Source: DATHBD01 sp035296325
GTDB lineage: Bacteria > Actinomycetota > Actinomycetes > Mycobacteriales > Micromonosporaceae
Assembly: GCA_035296325.1 (NCBI GenBank)
Contig: DATHBD010000044.1
Span: 62,001-126,000, forward strand
Direction: 5' to 3'
Length of the DNA: 64,000 nucleotides
Every line of letters begins with the position of its first letter. Within the stretch, counting starts at the first letter, position 1. Below, one piece after another: positions 13,716 through 22,715 of the stretch. The notes under the pieces are model-generated. The model was not told where the DNA came from. It did not search any database and saw only the letters and a program-made list of their open reading frames with translations. The position numbers and the translations under genes are program-made.

Positions 13716-14822
13716 TCAGTGCTCGGCGGCCGAAACCAGCAGCGCCAATGCGTCCGAAAGGCTGCCCGGATGTACGACGTCCGGCGGGAGCGCCGTCGGG
13801 TCCCAGCCCGGGCCCGCCGCAGCGATCAGCAACGGCCGCCACCGGCCCTTGATGACGGCGGCGAGCTGGTCGGTGCCGGCTGTCGAGGGGTGGCTCGACC
13901 AGAGCAGCACCGCGGACGGACCGGTCCGCCGGACGGCTGCCGTCAGGGCGGCCTGTGGCACCCGGGCGCCCAGGACCCGGGCCGGCACGTTCTGCTCCGC
14001 CAGCGCGGCGGCCAGCGCCTCCAAGGGGAGGCTGTGCTGCTCCTCGTCCGCGCAGGCGAGCAGGATCCGGGCCGGGACGCCCTCCGGTGGGCGGGGTACC
14101 GCCGACAGGACCGCCGTGACGCATCCGGACACCACATGCTCGACATCGACGAAGTCGCCGCGTGTCGCGTGCCGGTTGCCGATGGCGATCAGGACCGGGG
14201 CGATGACCTGGTCCCACGTGGATACGACGCCGAACTCAGCGACGGCGTCGCTGAGGCACCGCCGGGCGCCCGCCGCATCCAGGCGGACGGCGGCCCGGCT
14301 GAGGCCACGGGCGGCGGGGTGTGCCGCGCCCAGGGACAGCCCGCCGCCGTCGCGACGCTGCGAGGCGGCCCTCTCGACCGCCGGCACGCCGAGCGGCGCG
14401 TGCCCAGCCGGCATGGCGGGCGGCGCGTGGCCAGCCGGCATGCCGGGCGGCGCGTGGCCAGCCGGCATAGCGGGCGGCGCGTGGCCAGCCGGCATGCCGG
14501 GCGGCGCGGTTGCCGTACGTCCGGGCTGCCGGCTCGCCGTCCCGGCTGCCGGATGGCTCGCCGATGGTGCTGCCTTCGCCCCGGACAGCGGTACCTCGTC
14601 CAGGCGCTGAGCCCAGCGTGCGGCTTCCGCCGGAGGGACTCCGGTGGTGATCAGGCGCTGCATGAACTCGAGCCGCGCCACGTCCTGCGGGGTGTAACGC
14701 CGGTGCTGCCCCGGCTCGTGCAGGCTGGGCCCCAGACCGTACCGCTGATGCCAGGTGCGCAGCGTCGTCACCGCCACGCCGAGCCGACGGGCGACCGCCC
14801 CGGCGGAGATGCCGGCGCTCAC
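13716..14822 (-). CDS. MerR-family regulator with degenerate B12-binding-like domain
   Basis: The 368-residue protein has an N-terminal MerR winged helix (ISAGAVARRLGVAVTTLRTW, QHRRYTPQDVARLEFM), an Ala/Pro linker of four 9-residue repeats, and a C-terminal region of CarH/LitR type. In that region the usual W-x9-EH motif reads H-x9-EH (HATRGDFVDVEH) and the cobalamin-ligand motif ExHxxG reads EQHSLP, so the axial His is kept but other residues differ. CarH/LitR proteins are light sensors that repress carotenoid genes. GTG 14822 overlaps the idi stop (GTGA), tying the regulator to the carotenoid operon. Confidence 0.82.
   Translation of the reverse strand: MSAGISAGAVARRLGVAVTTLRTWHQRYGLGPSLHEPGQHRRYTPQDVARLEFMQRLITTGVPPAEAARWAQRLDEVPLSGAKAAPSASHPAAGTASRQPGRTATAPPGMPAGHAPPAMPAGHAPPGMPAGHAPPAMPAGHAPLGVPAVERAASQRRDGGGLSLGAAHPAARGLSRAAVRLDAAGARRCLSDAVAEFGVVSTWDQVIAPVLIAIGNRHATRGDFVDVEHVVSGCVTAVLSAVPRPPEGVPARILLACADEEQHSLPLEALAAALAEQNVPARVLGARVPQAALTAAVRRTGPSAVLLWSSHPSTAGTDQLAAVIKGRWRPLLIAAAGPGWDPTALPPDVVHPGSLSDALALLVSAAEH
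14404..14511 (-). repeat. Four tandem 27-bp coding repeats in the merR-type gene
   Basis: CCAGCCGGCAT begins units at 14404, 14431, 14458 and 14485, an exact 27-bp period. Each unit encodes 9 residues (PP[GA]MPAGHA) of the linker between DNA-binding and sensor domains. Copy number could vary between strains. Confidence 0.85.
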
Positions 14823-15481
14823 CCCGGGACCTGCCCGGTGCCGGGGAGCCTGGCCTGGTTGGCCCAGGTCCGGGTGACGCCGCCGAGCCACGGTGCGTAC
14901 CGGGCAGGCGACACGTCGATGTCGGCGGTCAGCTGCGCCGGCTGGACCCAGTTCACGGCGGCCACCTCGGCTGGATCCGGCGTCAGCGGCACGCTGCTGT
15001 CCACCCGGCCGACCAGGACATGGTCGTACTCGTACTCCACCCGCCCGGTCGTCGTGTCGCCGGCGCGGTAGAGGTACACGCCGACCTCGGTCAACGGGAG
15101 CGGCGGCACGCCCAGCTCCTCGGCCAGCCGGCGGGCGGCCGCATCGACCACCCGCTCGCCGGGTGCCGGGTGCCCGCAGCACGCGTTCCCCCACCGCAGC
15201 GCGAACCGGGTCTTGACCTCGGCGCGCTGCTGCAGCAGCAGGCGGCCCTGCTCGTCGACGAGCAGGACGGAGAATGCCCGGTGCAACCGACCCGGTGCCC
15301 GGTGCGCCGCCGCCACGGTGCAGTGCCCGAGCGCCGCGCCGGTGGGGTCGACCAGTTCGACAAGTGCGGCCTCCCGAGCCACCGGCCCGCCCGGCGCCGT
15401 CGGGGACGGCGCTGGCTGGGAGGGTGCTGCCTGGGACGGGGCTGTACTGGACGGTGCGGGCCCACCGCCTGTTCTCGTCAT
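14819..15481 (-). CDS. idi: Isopentenyl-diphosphate delta-isomerase, type I
   Basis: This 220-residue Nudix-fold enzyme interconverts IPP and DMAPP for isoprenoid synthesis. Visible motifs are HRAFSVLLVDEQGRLLLQQR, WGNACCGHP with the active-site cysteine near residue 90, and RRLAEELGV with the metal-binding glutamates. An Ala/Pro/Ser-rich N-terminal extension of about 35 residues is atypical. The ATG at 15481 overlaps the crtI stop (ATGA) and its own stop overlaps the merR start, so crtI, idi and merR form one coupled operon. Confidence 0.93.
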   Translation of the reverse strand: MTRTGGGPAPSSTAPSQAAPSQPAPSPTAPGGPVAREAALVELVDPTGAALGHCTVAAAHRAPGRLHRAFSVLLVDEQGRLLLQQRAEVKTRFALRWGNACCGHPAPGERVVDAAARRLAEELGVPPLPLTEVGVYLYRAGDTTTGRVEYEYDHVLVGRVDSSVPLTPDPAEVAAVNWVQPAQLTADIDVSPARYAPWLGGVTRTWANQARLPGTGQVPG

Positions 15482-16992
15482 GCTGCTGCTCCGGTCACGC
15501 GTTGGGCGGCCAGCCGCCCGGAGATCAGGACCATCGGCACGCCGACCCCGGGCTGCGTGCCGGAACCGACGAAGACCACATTGGACAGTGTGGGGTGAAG
15601 GTTTCCGGGGCGGAACGGACCGGTCTGGCGCATGGTGTGCGCCGAGGCGAACGGCGTGCCGCCGGCCATTCCGGCGTCGGCCCAGTCGGCCGGCGTGACG
15701 AAGCGGGAGACTTCGATGCCCGCGCCGAATCCGACGTACCCGCGTTGCTCGATTGTGTTGATCAGCTCCGCCCGGTAGATGCCGGACATGCCGTCCCGCC
15801 AACCGACGTCGGGCGCGCCGGTCGTGTGCCGGTCCAGGTTCGGGGTGGGCGCCAGGACGTAGTACGTCTGGCGGCCGGCCGGCGCGACCGACGGATCGCT
15901 GCGACTGGGGTTGGTGACCAGGAGCGACGGATCGCTCATCAGGCGGCCCTGGTGGATCACCTCGTCGAAGGTCTCCCGCCAGGCGCGTCCAAAGTGGATG
16001 TTGTGGTGCGCGATGGCGCGGTACTCCTGCGTCGAGCCGACGTGCAGCACGGCGCACGACGGGGAGTACCGCAGCTTGCCCAGCCACCGCGGTCGCGGCA
16101 GTTCGCCGCCGGGAAGCAGGTCGCGGTAGGCCACCGGCAGGTCCGGGTTGAGCACCACGACGTCGGCGCCGAAGCGCCGGCCATCGCTGGCGATGACGCC
16201 GGTGGCCCGGCCGCCGCTGGTCTCCACGCGGCTCACCGTGGTCCCGTAGTGGATCGTCACGCCGGCCTTCTCGGCTGCGCCGGCCAGCGCGCGGGGGACC
16301 GCGTGGATGCCGCCCCGCGGGAAGTACACGCCGGCGACCGAGTCGAGGTAGGCGATCACGGAGTAGAGGGCGAGGGCGTCCTGCGGGGACACCCCGGCGT
16401 ACATGGCCTGGAACGAGAAGATCCGGCGGGTGCGTGGATTGCTGAAGAACTGGTTGACTTTCGTGGACAGCCGGCGGAAGCCGCCCTGGGCGAGCAGCCG
16501 CAGCAGGTTGGCGTTGACCAGGTCGCGCGGTGAGTCGAGGTTGCGGTCGATGAAGTCGCGCCGCTCCAACTGCCAGAGCGACCGCGCGTAGTCGACGAAG
16601 CGCAGGTAGCCGTCCGCCTCCCGGGGGCCACAGACCCGCGACACCTCGGCCGCCATCCGCGCCGTGTCGGTGATCACGTCGAGCGTCGAGCCGTCCGGGA
16701 AGTGGGCCCGGTACGCCGGGTCGAGCCGGGTCAGTTCCACCCGGTCCGCGAGGGTTTCCCCGACGGTGCTCAGGAGGTCGTCGAGCAGATCCGGCATGGT
16801 GAGCACGGTCGGCCCGGTGTCGAACTCGTAACCATCGATCGAGAGCCGGCCGGCCCGCCCGCCCGGATGGTCCTCGCGCTCCACGATCGTGACCTCGCGG
16901 CCCGCGGCCGCCAACCTGATCGCACACGCGAGACCGCCCAGGCCGGCGCCGACGACCACCACCCGATCGGTCGGACCCTGAACCCTACGCAT
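15478..16992 (-). CDS. crtI: Phytoene desaturase
   Basis: This 504-residue FAD-dependent enzyme converts phytoene to lycopene or a related desaturated carotene. The N-terminal dinucleotide-binding motif VVVVGAGLGGLACAIRLAAA (residues 11-30) is followed by GGRAGR, and the C-terminal FAD signature is VGSGTQPGVGVPMVLISGR. Length is normal for bacterial CrtI. It is the first gene of the leftward operon and diverges from crtB across a 208-bp control region. Confidence 0.93.
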   Translation of the reverse strand: MRRVQGPTDRVVVVGAGLGGLACAIRLAAAGREVTIVEREDHPGGRAGRLSIDGYEFDTGPTVLTMPDLLDDLLSTVGETLADRVELTRLDPAYRAHFPDGSTLDVITDTARMAAEVSRVCGPREADGYLRFVDYARSLWQLERRDFIDRNLDSPRDLVNANLLRLLAQGGFRRLSTKVNQFFSNPRTRRIFSFQAMYAGVSPQDALALYSVIAYLDSVAGVYFPRGGIHAVPRALAGAAEKAGVTIHYGTTVSRVETSGGRATGVIASDGRRFGADVVVLNPDLPVAYRDLLPGGELPRPRWLGKLRYSPSCAVLHVGSTQEYRAIAHHNIHFGRAWRETFDEVIHQGRLMSDPSLLVTNPSRSDPSVAPAGRQTYYVLAPTPNLDRHTTGAPDVGWRDGMSGIYRAELINTIEQRGYVGFGAGIEVSRFVTPADWADAGMAGGTPFASAHTMRQTGPFRPGNLHPTLSNVVFVGSGTQPGVGVPMVLISGRLAAQRVTGAAA

Positions 16993-17206
16993 GGCTGTCT
17001 CCCCATCCCGTCGTCAACCCCGGCAACCGCGCCGCCGTGCGCCGCCCGCCGTGCTGCCGTGCTGCCGGCTGGGCGTCGAAGTGCGCTTTGAGCTGCGGCT
17101 CGAACTGCGGCCACATCGTGGCTCACTTGCCTGGCCGGTGTCCTGATCCTAGCGTAGGATTTCGGTTGCGTCGATTCTCGAGTCGATTTTACGTGAGGAG
17201 GTGGCT
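16993..17206. promoter_or_regulatory. Divergent crtI/crtB control region
   Basis: This gap between divergent carotenoid genes must hold both promoters. Direct repeats GTCGATT at 17170-17176 and 17182-17188 are 12 bp apart, flanking an XhoI-like CTCGAG palindrome, and TAGGAT at 17155-17160 could be a rightward -10 box. These are candidate binding sites for the MerR-type regulator. GAGGAGG at 17195-17201 is the crtB ribosome site. Confidence 0.5.
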
Positions 17207-18226
17207 GTGGATCACAGGGTTGCGCTGGTCGGCCCGACAGTCGATCAAGGTCGAGGGGCGGAGCTGCCGGAGGGCGCGTCGCTGGCCGCCGCGTACGAGC
17301 GGTGCCGGCAGTTGCATGGCGCCCACGGGCGGACGTACTACCTGGCCACCCGGCTGCTCCCGGCGTGGAAACGACGGCACGTCCACGCGTTGTACGGCTT
17401 CGCCCGGTACGCCGACGACATCGTCGACCGGGTTGCCGATCTGCCCGTCGAGCACCGGGCCGAGCAGCTCACCGAGTGGTCGGACCGCTTCTTCGCGGGT
17501 CTGACCCGCGCCGACGGGGGCCGCGCCGGCCCGGGTCAGACCGGCGCGTCGATGCCCGATCCACTGCTCCCCGCGGTGCTGCACACGATCGGGGTCTTCA
17601 ACCTCGATCTGGAGGACTTCCGCAAGTTCCTCGCCAGCATGGCCATGGACCTGACCGTGGCGTCCTACCGCAGCTACGACGACCTGCTGGAGTACATGGA
17701 GGGGTCGGCGGCGGTGATCGGCACCATGATGCTGCCGCTGCTGGAGGCCGACGACCCGGCCGCCGCCCGCGAGCCGGCCCGCCAGCTCGGCATCGCGTTC
17801 CAACTCACCAACTTCATCCGCGACGTGGCCGAGGATCTGGACCGCGGCCGGGTGTACCTGCCGCTCGACGACCTCGACCGGTTCGGCCTGACGCCGGCCG
17901 ACCTGGTCGCGGCCAGAGACCAGGGCCACGCGACGGCACCGATCCGGGCCCTGATCGAGTACGAGGTCGAGCGCGCCCACACGCATTACGCCGCTGCGGC
18001 ACTCGGCATCCCGATGTTGGCGCGCGGCTCGCAGCGCTGCATCCGGGCCGCGTTCCGCCTCTACGGCGGCATCCTCGGCGAGATCGAACGCCAGCACTAC
18101 GACGTGTTCGTCCGGCGGGCCGTGGTGCCGGATTCCCGACGCCTCCAGGTGGCGGTGGCATCCCTGCTGACCCGGCCCGGTACCCCGGTTCGAGCGCTCC
18201 GGCCCACGGCAGCGGGCCTGCGGTGA
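17207..18226 (+). CDS. crtB: Phytoene synthase
   Basis: The roughly 339-residue enzyme joins two geranylgeranyl diphosphates to phytoene. It shows the two aspartate-rich signatures, YADDIVDR near residue 68 and NFIRDVAEDLDRGR near 202-215, and the RTYYLATRLLP start of the family. I prefer GTG 17207, 5 nt after GAGGAGG, over GTG 17201, which lies inside the ribosome site. The stop shares a base with the photolyase ATG (TGATG), so both are read together. Confidence 0.93.
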   Translation: MDHRVALVGPTVDQGRGAELPEGASLAAAYERCRQLHGAHGRTYYLATRLLPAWKRRHVHALYGFARYADDIVDRVADLPVEHRAEQLTEWSDRFFAGLTRADGGRAGPGQTGASMPDPLLPAVLHTIGVFNLDLEDFRKFLASMAMDLTVASYRSYDDLLEYMEGSAAVIGTMMLPLLEADDPAAAREPARQLGIAFQLTNFIRDVAEDLDRGRVYLPLDDLDRFGLTPADLVAARDQGHATAPIRALIEYEVERAHTHYAAAALGIPMLARGSQRCIRAAFRLYGGILGEIERQHYDVFVRRAVVPDSRRLQVAVASLLTRPGTPVRALRPTAAGLR

Positions 18227-19539
18227 TGGAGACCGCTGTCGTCCTGTTCACCCGGGATCTGCGGGTGCAGGACAATCCGGCGCTCGCCGGGGCGTGCCGG
18301 GCGGCCCGTACCGTCGTGCCGATCTTCGTCCACGACCCCGCCATCCGGTCCGGCCCGCACCGCGACCGGTTCCTTGCCGGGTCGCTCGCGGATCTGCGGC
18401 AGTCGCTGCGCGCCCGGGGCGGTGAGCTGTTCGAGTTCAGCGGCGACCCGGTGGCGGAGACGCTGCGGGTGGCGCGGCGCGTCGGCGCCCTGGGCGTCGC
18501 GGTCAGCGGCGACGTCAGCCGGTACGCCAAGCGGCGGGAGGGCCTGCTCGCCGCCGGCTGCGAACGCGAGCGGATGTCCCTGCGGGTGTTTCCCGGTGCC
18601 ACCGTCGTGCCGGCCGGCGTGCTGCACCCGGCCGGCGGCGAGCACTACCGGGTCTTCACCCCGTTCTGGCGTAGCTGGCAGGCCACGAAATGGCGCGACG
18701 TCGAGCCCGCCCCGGAGCGGATCGTGCTCCCCGCCCCGGTGCCGGACCTGGGCATGGATCAGGCCCCGGCTGAACCCGCCCGCGTGCCGGCCGCGGCGGG
18801 TGGCTTCGCGGGTGGGGAGAGCGCCGGCCGGGCGCGGGTGACGTCCTGGCTGCCGGACCTGCCGGCGTACGGGGACCATCATGACGACCTGCCCGGTGAC
18901 CGGACCTCCCGGCTGAGTCCGTACCTGCATTTCGGCTGCGTGTCCGCCCGCGAGCTGGCTGGGCGGGTGGCCGGCCGGCCCGGCGCCGAGCCGTTTCTGC
19001 GGCAACTGTGCTGGCGGGACTTCTACGCCCAGGTGCTGGCCGCCTTCCCTGACCTGCCGTCACGGGCGTACCGGACGGCAGCGGTGGAGTCGTGGCGCCC
19101 CGGCGGCGACGCGCTGGAGGCCTGGCGTGCGGGGCAGACCGGCGTACCCGTGGTCGATGCCGGGATGCGGCAACTCGCCGCCGAGGGCTGGATGCACAAC
19201 CGGGCCCGCCTGATCACCGCGTCCTACCTGACGAAGCACCTCGGCGTCGACTGGCGTGCCGGCGCGCGGCACTTCGCCGATCTGCTCCTCGACGCCGACG
19301 TGGCCAACAACAACGGCAACTGGCAATGGGTCGCCGGCACCGGTAACGACACCAAGCCGTACCGCCGATTCAATCCGATCCGGCAGGCCGAGCGATTCGA
19401 TCCGGATGGGCGGTACGTGCGGCGGTATGTGCCGGAACTGGGGAGCGTGCCGGACGGTGCGGTGCACCAGCCCTGGACGTTGCCGCCGCCGGTCCAGGCG
19501 GCGCTGCGGTACCCGCCTCGGCTGGAAACCCTGGCGTGA
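18226..19539 (+). CDS. phr: Deoxyribodipyrimidine photo-lyase (CPD photolyase)
   Basis: The 437-residue flavoenzyme repairs UV-induced pyrimidine dimers using light. Residues 1-130 form the antenna-binding domain (VVLFTRDLRVQDNPAL). The C-terminal FAD domain has LCWRDFYAQVL, VVDAGMRQLAAEGWMHNRAR and NNNGNWQWVAGTGNDTKPY, the class I photolyase signature. Coupling with crtB places photoprotection and repair under one, probably light-responsive, promoter, as in other actinomycete carotenoid clusters. Confidence 0.94.
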   Translation: METAVVLFTRDLRVQDNPALAGACRAARTVVPIFVHDPAIRSGPHRDRFLAGSLADLRQSLRARGGELFEFSGDPVAETLRVARRVGALGVAVSGDVSRYAKRREGLLAAGCERERMSLRVFPGATVVPAGVLHPAGGEHYRVFTPFWRSWQATKWRDVEPAPERIVLPAPVPDLGMDQAPAEPARVPAAAGGFAGGESAGRARVTSWLPDLPAYGDHHDDLPGDRTSRLSPYLHFGCVSARELAGRVAGRPGAEPFLRQLCWRDFYAQVLAAFPDLPSRAYRTAAVESWRPGGDALEAWRAGQTGVPVVDAGMRQLAAEGWMHNRARLITASYLTKHLGVDWRAGARHFADLLLDADVANNNGNWQWVAGTGNDTKPYRRFNPIRQAERFDPDGRYVRRYVPELGSVPDGAVHQPWTLPPPVQAALRYPPRLETLA

Positions 19540-19583
19540 GCTGGCATCGGGGTTCCTGAAATAGGCGCAACAAATAGATGGCG

Positions 19584-19612
19584 TTGACTCCGATCGACGC
19601 GCCACCTATCGT
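19584..19612 (+). promoter_or_regulatory. Promoter of the GH29 gene
   Basis: TTGACT at 19584-19589 and TATCGT at 19607-19612 are separated by 17 bp, close to the housekeeping consensus. Transcription would start near 19620, giving a leader of about 110 nt before ATG 19732. Confidence 0.6.
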
Positions 19613-19731
19613 TTGCACCGATTCAACTTTTCCCCGACAAGGGTAAGTCCATCGCGGTGGGTAGCCGCGCAAATACGGACGTAATGCCTGCCGCCGCCAC
19701 GGGCTCCGCCGGCCCGCAGAATGGAGAAACC

Positions 19732-21729
19732 ATGGACGGGTCTCAATTGCCTTCACAGGTCCGCCGCCGGACGGTGCTCAAGGGTGCGGGTGCCGCCGCC
19801 GTGGCGGGCGGTGCGGGCCTCGCGATCGCGAACGCACCGACCGCCGACGCCGCCGTCCCGCCCGCCCTGCAGGCGGCCCTGCAGCGGTTGGTGAACTGGC
19901 GGTTCGGCCTGTTCATGCACTTCAACATGGCGACGTTCACCGACGAGGAGTGGGCGACCGGCGGCCTGGATGTAAACCGGTTCAACCCGACCCAGCTGAA
20001 CTGCACGCAGTGGGCGACCGCAGCCAAGTCCGCCGGGATGCAGTACGCGGTGCTCACCACCAAGCACCACGACGGCTTCTGCATCTGGCCCACCAGGCAG
20101 AACGAGTACAGCGTGCGGAACAGCACCGTGTTCAGGCGTGACGTCGTCAGGGAGTACGTGGACGCGTTCCGCGCGGCGGAGATCACCCCCTGCTTCTACT
20201 ACTCGATCTGGGACAAGACCCACGGCGTGGACAGGGGCTCGATCACCCGCGCCGACATCGACTACACCAAGGCCCAGTTCACCGAGCTGCTCGGCGGCAC
20301 CTACGGCGAGATCCCGCTGCTCGTCATCGACGGCTGGGCGTGGCGGATGGGCCACCACCAGATGCCCTATGACGAGATCCGCGCCCACATCAAGTCGCTC
20401 AACCCCAACATCATCATCTGCGACCTCAACGGGATGACCGACCCGTGGCAGACGGACGCGATCTTCTTCGAGGAGCCGAAGGGCATCTGGGCGCCGGAGG
20501 GCAACATCTTCGCCGGAGTCCAGTCCACGAACATCACCAACACCGGCTGGTTCTGGCACCCGCCGAACTCGACGAACGGCCGGGGCGACACCGCGGCCGC
20601 CGTACCGCGGTCCTGGGAAAACATCGTGAACGACCACATCAAGACGCTCGAGGCGCGGTACGTCTCCTTCCTGCTGAACTGCCCGCCGAACAACAAGGGC
20701 CTGCTGGACACCAACATCGTCAACCGGCTCAAGGAAGTGGGCCCGAAGTGGCAGCCCAACACCGGCCGGGCGCCGCTGCCGCCGCAGCCTGACATCCTGC
20801 TCTACCCGGTCACCCCGATCCGCGCGTCGGCGACGAGCGGCAACGCGGCCAACGCCATCGACGGCACGGTGGACTGGGCGCAGTTCGCCAGGGAAAGCCG
20901 GTGGGAGTCCACCGGCTCGCTGCCGCAGTCGGTGACCATGGACCTCGGCGCGGTGTACTCCAACATCGACACGGTCAGCTACCTGCCCCGCCAGGACCGC
21001 CCCACCGTGACCGGCGCCTTCATCACCACCGGCAACATCACCGGGTACCGCGTGCTGACCAGCACCAACGGCACCACCTTCACCGAGGCGGCCCGGGGCA
21101 CCTGGGCCGGGAACAAGTTCATGAAGTTGGCCCGGTTCGCCCCGCGCAACGCCCGCTACGTGCGGCTCGAGGCGACCGCCACCGTGGGTGGCGGCCCCGC
21201 CATCCTCAGTGAACTCGACTGCGGGGGGATCGCGGCTCCGCCGCGCGCCGGCGGGATCACGCCCAGCACCGGCCCGACCACCCCGGTGCCGACCACGCCG
21301 CCGCCCACCACGCCGCCGCCGACCGGCACCTTCAAGCTGATCAACCGGCGCAGTGGCAAGGCACTGACCATCGCCGCCGACGGCCAGACCCTGGTGCAGA
21401 TGACCGACACCGGTGCCGCGAACCAGCGGTTCCAGGTCGTCCAGCTCGAAGGCTTCGCCAAGCTGGTCAACCCGGCGACCGCGAGGGCCGTCGATGTCTT
21501 CGCCCGGTCCCTGCTGGACCGCGCCGCGGTCGTGGTCTGGACCGACAACGGTGGCCTGAACCAGCAGTGGGCGATCACCGAACTCGCCGGCGGCTACCGC
21601 AAGCTGATCAACCGCAACAGCGGCAAGGCCCTCGAGGTGGGCGACCGCTCGCTGCTGGACAACGCCCCGGTGATCCAGTGGACCGACAACGGCGGCAACA
21701 ACCAGCAGTGGAGCTTCGTCGCCGTGTGA
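19732..21729 (+). CDS. Secreted GH29 alpha-L-fucosidase-like enzyme with discoidin and ricin-like lectin domains
   Basis: The 665-residue precursor has a Tat signal (VRRRTVLKGAGAAA, residues 9-22, cleavage after ADA), so it is exported folded. The GH29 barrel follows (WRFGLFMHFNMATFTDEEW, TTKHHDGFCIWPT, and LLVIDGWAW with the probable nucleophile Asp). Residues 360-500 resemble an F5/8 type C module, then a Thr/Pro linker and a C-terminal ricin-like lectin with repeated KLINRRSGKAL and VWTDNGGLNQQW elements. ATG 19732 is used because GGAGA lies 6 nt upstream. It should release fucose from extracellular glycans. Confidence 0.87.
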   Translation: MDGSQLPSQVRRRTVLKGAGAAAVAGGAGLAIANAPTADAAVPPALQAALQRLVNWRFGLFMHFNMATFTDEEWATGGLDVNRFNPTQLNCTQWATAAKSAGMQYAVLTTKHHDGFCIWPTRQNEYSVRNSTVFRRDVVREYVDAFRAAEITPCFYYSIWDKTHGVDRGSITRADIDYTKAQFTELLGGTYGEIPLLVIDGWAWRMGHHQMPYDEIRAHIKSLNPNIIICDLNGMTDPWQTDAIFFEEPKGIWAPEGNIFAGVQSTNITNTGWFWHPPNSTNGRGDTAAAVPRSWENIVNDHIKTLEARYVSFLLNCPPNNKGLLDTNIVNRLKEVGPKWQPNTGRAPLPPQPDILLYPVTPIRASATSGNAANAIDGTVDWAQFARESRWESTGSLPQSVTMDLGAVYSNIDTVSYLPRQDRPTVTGAFITTGNITGYRVLTSTNGTTFTEAARGTWAGNKFMKLARFAPRNARYVRLEATATVGGGPAILSELDCGGIAAPPRAGGITPSTGPTTPVPTTPPPTTPPPTGTFKLINRRSGKALTIAADGQTLVQMTDTGAANQRFQVVQLEGFAKLVNPATARAVDVFARSLLDRAAVVVWTDNGGLNQQWAITELAGGYRKLINRNSGKALEVGDRSLLDNAPVIQWTDNGGNNQQWSFVAV

Positions 21730-21744
21730 CGCAGGTACGGTATT

Positions 21745-21786
21745 CGAACCCCCGGTACGCCGCCTCGCGGCCGTACCGGGGGTTCG
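21745..21786 (+). terminator. Strong hairpin terminator after the GH29 gene
   Basis: CGAACCCCCGGTACG (21745-21759) and its perfect complement (21772-21786) form a 15-bp stem with a 12-nt loop, 16 bp after the stop codon, followed by GCTTTCT. Confidence 0.8.
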
Positions 21787-21841
21787 GCTTTCTGGCGGTA
21801 CCCGCTGGTGTAGCCGGCCTGCCACTGGGTAGCCGGTCGGC

Positions 21842-22657
21842 ATGCCGAGGAGATACGCAGACTACGACCGGGTCGCCATCGTGACGGGTGCCGACTCGGG
21901 CATCGGGCAGGCGACCGCCATTGCGCTGGCCCGGGCCGGATTCGACGTGGGGATCACCTACCTCGATGACGCCGACGGCGCTGAGCGCACCAGTGAAGCG
22001 GTCGGCAAGGCCGGGCAGCGATGCGCGGTGCGCCAGACCGACCTGAGCCGGTTGCCCGGCGGGGCCGCCGTGGTGGACGAGCTCGCCGACGAGCTGGGCG
22101 GCCTCGGGGTGCTCGTGAACAACGCCGGCACCGGCAGCAACGAGCCCTTGCTGACCGCCTCGTACGACAGCTGGCGGCACGTACTTTCGGTGGACCTGGA
22201 GGCGCCGTTCCTGTGCGCCCAGCGGGCCGGAAAGCGGATGCTCGCCGCGGGCCGCGGTGGCCGCATCATCAACATCACAAGCGTGCACGAGCACGCGCCC
22301 CGGGTCGGCTCCGGCGCCTACTGCGCCGCCAAGGGCGGCCTGGGCATGCTGACCAAGGTCATGGCGCAGGAGTGGGCCCAGCACGGCATCACCGTGAACG
22401 CGGTGGCGCCCGGTGAGATCGCCACGCCGATGACCGGCCAGGACGACGCCGACGTGTACACCATCGAACGCCCGGGTGTCCCGGTCGGGCGCCCCGGCGA
22501 CCCGGCTGAGATCGCCACGGTGGTGGCGCTGCTCGCCAGCCCGGAGGCGGCGTACGTGACCGGCGCCTCGTGGGTCGTCGACGGCGGGATGCTGCTGATG
22601 GGCCCGGTCGGCGGGTCCGACCTGCCCTCCAGGGAGTGGCGCAGCGTCGAGGACTGA
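21842..22657 (+). CDS. SDR-family oxidoreductase (glucose 1-dehydrogenase-like)
   Basis: This 271-residue classical short-chain dehydrogenase has the cofactor motif TGADSGIG (residues 15-22), LVNNAG near 90-95, catalytic Ser in ITSVHE and the YCAAK pair near 160-164, and a C-terminal TGASWVVDGGMLLMGP. The substrate cannot be told; the closest pattern is the glucose/ribitol dehydrogenase group. It has its own spacing behind the GH29 terminator and a weak ribosome site, so it may be transcribed alone. Confidence 0.85.
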   Translation: MPRRYADYDRVAIVTGADSGIGQATAIALARAGFDVGITYLDDADGAERTSEAVGKAGQRCAVRQTDLSRLPGGAAVVDELADELGGLGVLVNNAGTGSNEPLLTASYDSWRHVLSVDLEAPFLCAQRAGKRMLAAGRGGRIINITSVHEHAPRVGSGAYCAAKGGLGMLTKVMAQEWAQHGITVNAVAPGEIATPMTGQDDADVYTIERPGVPVGRPGDPAEIATVVALLASPEAAYVTGASWVVDGGMLLMGPVGGSDLPSREWRSVED

Positions 22658-22715
22658 GCCGCGGTTCACCCCCGGCCGGTGGCGTACTCCGGTCCGCGCT
22701 GGGTAGGGGCCTGCC

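Noticed and set aside
14404..14511. Tandem 27-bp repeats as a CRISPR-like array
   Set aside because: There are no spacers; units abut and keep the reading frame of the MerR-type protein linker, and no cas genes are present.
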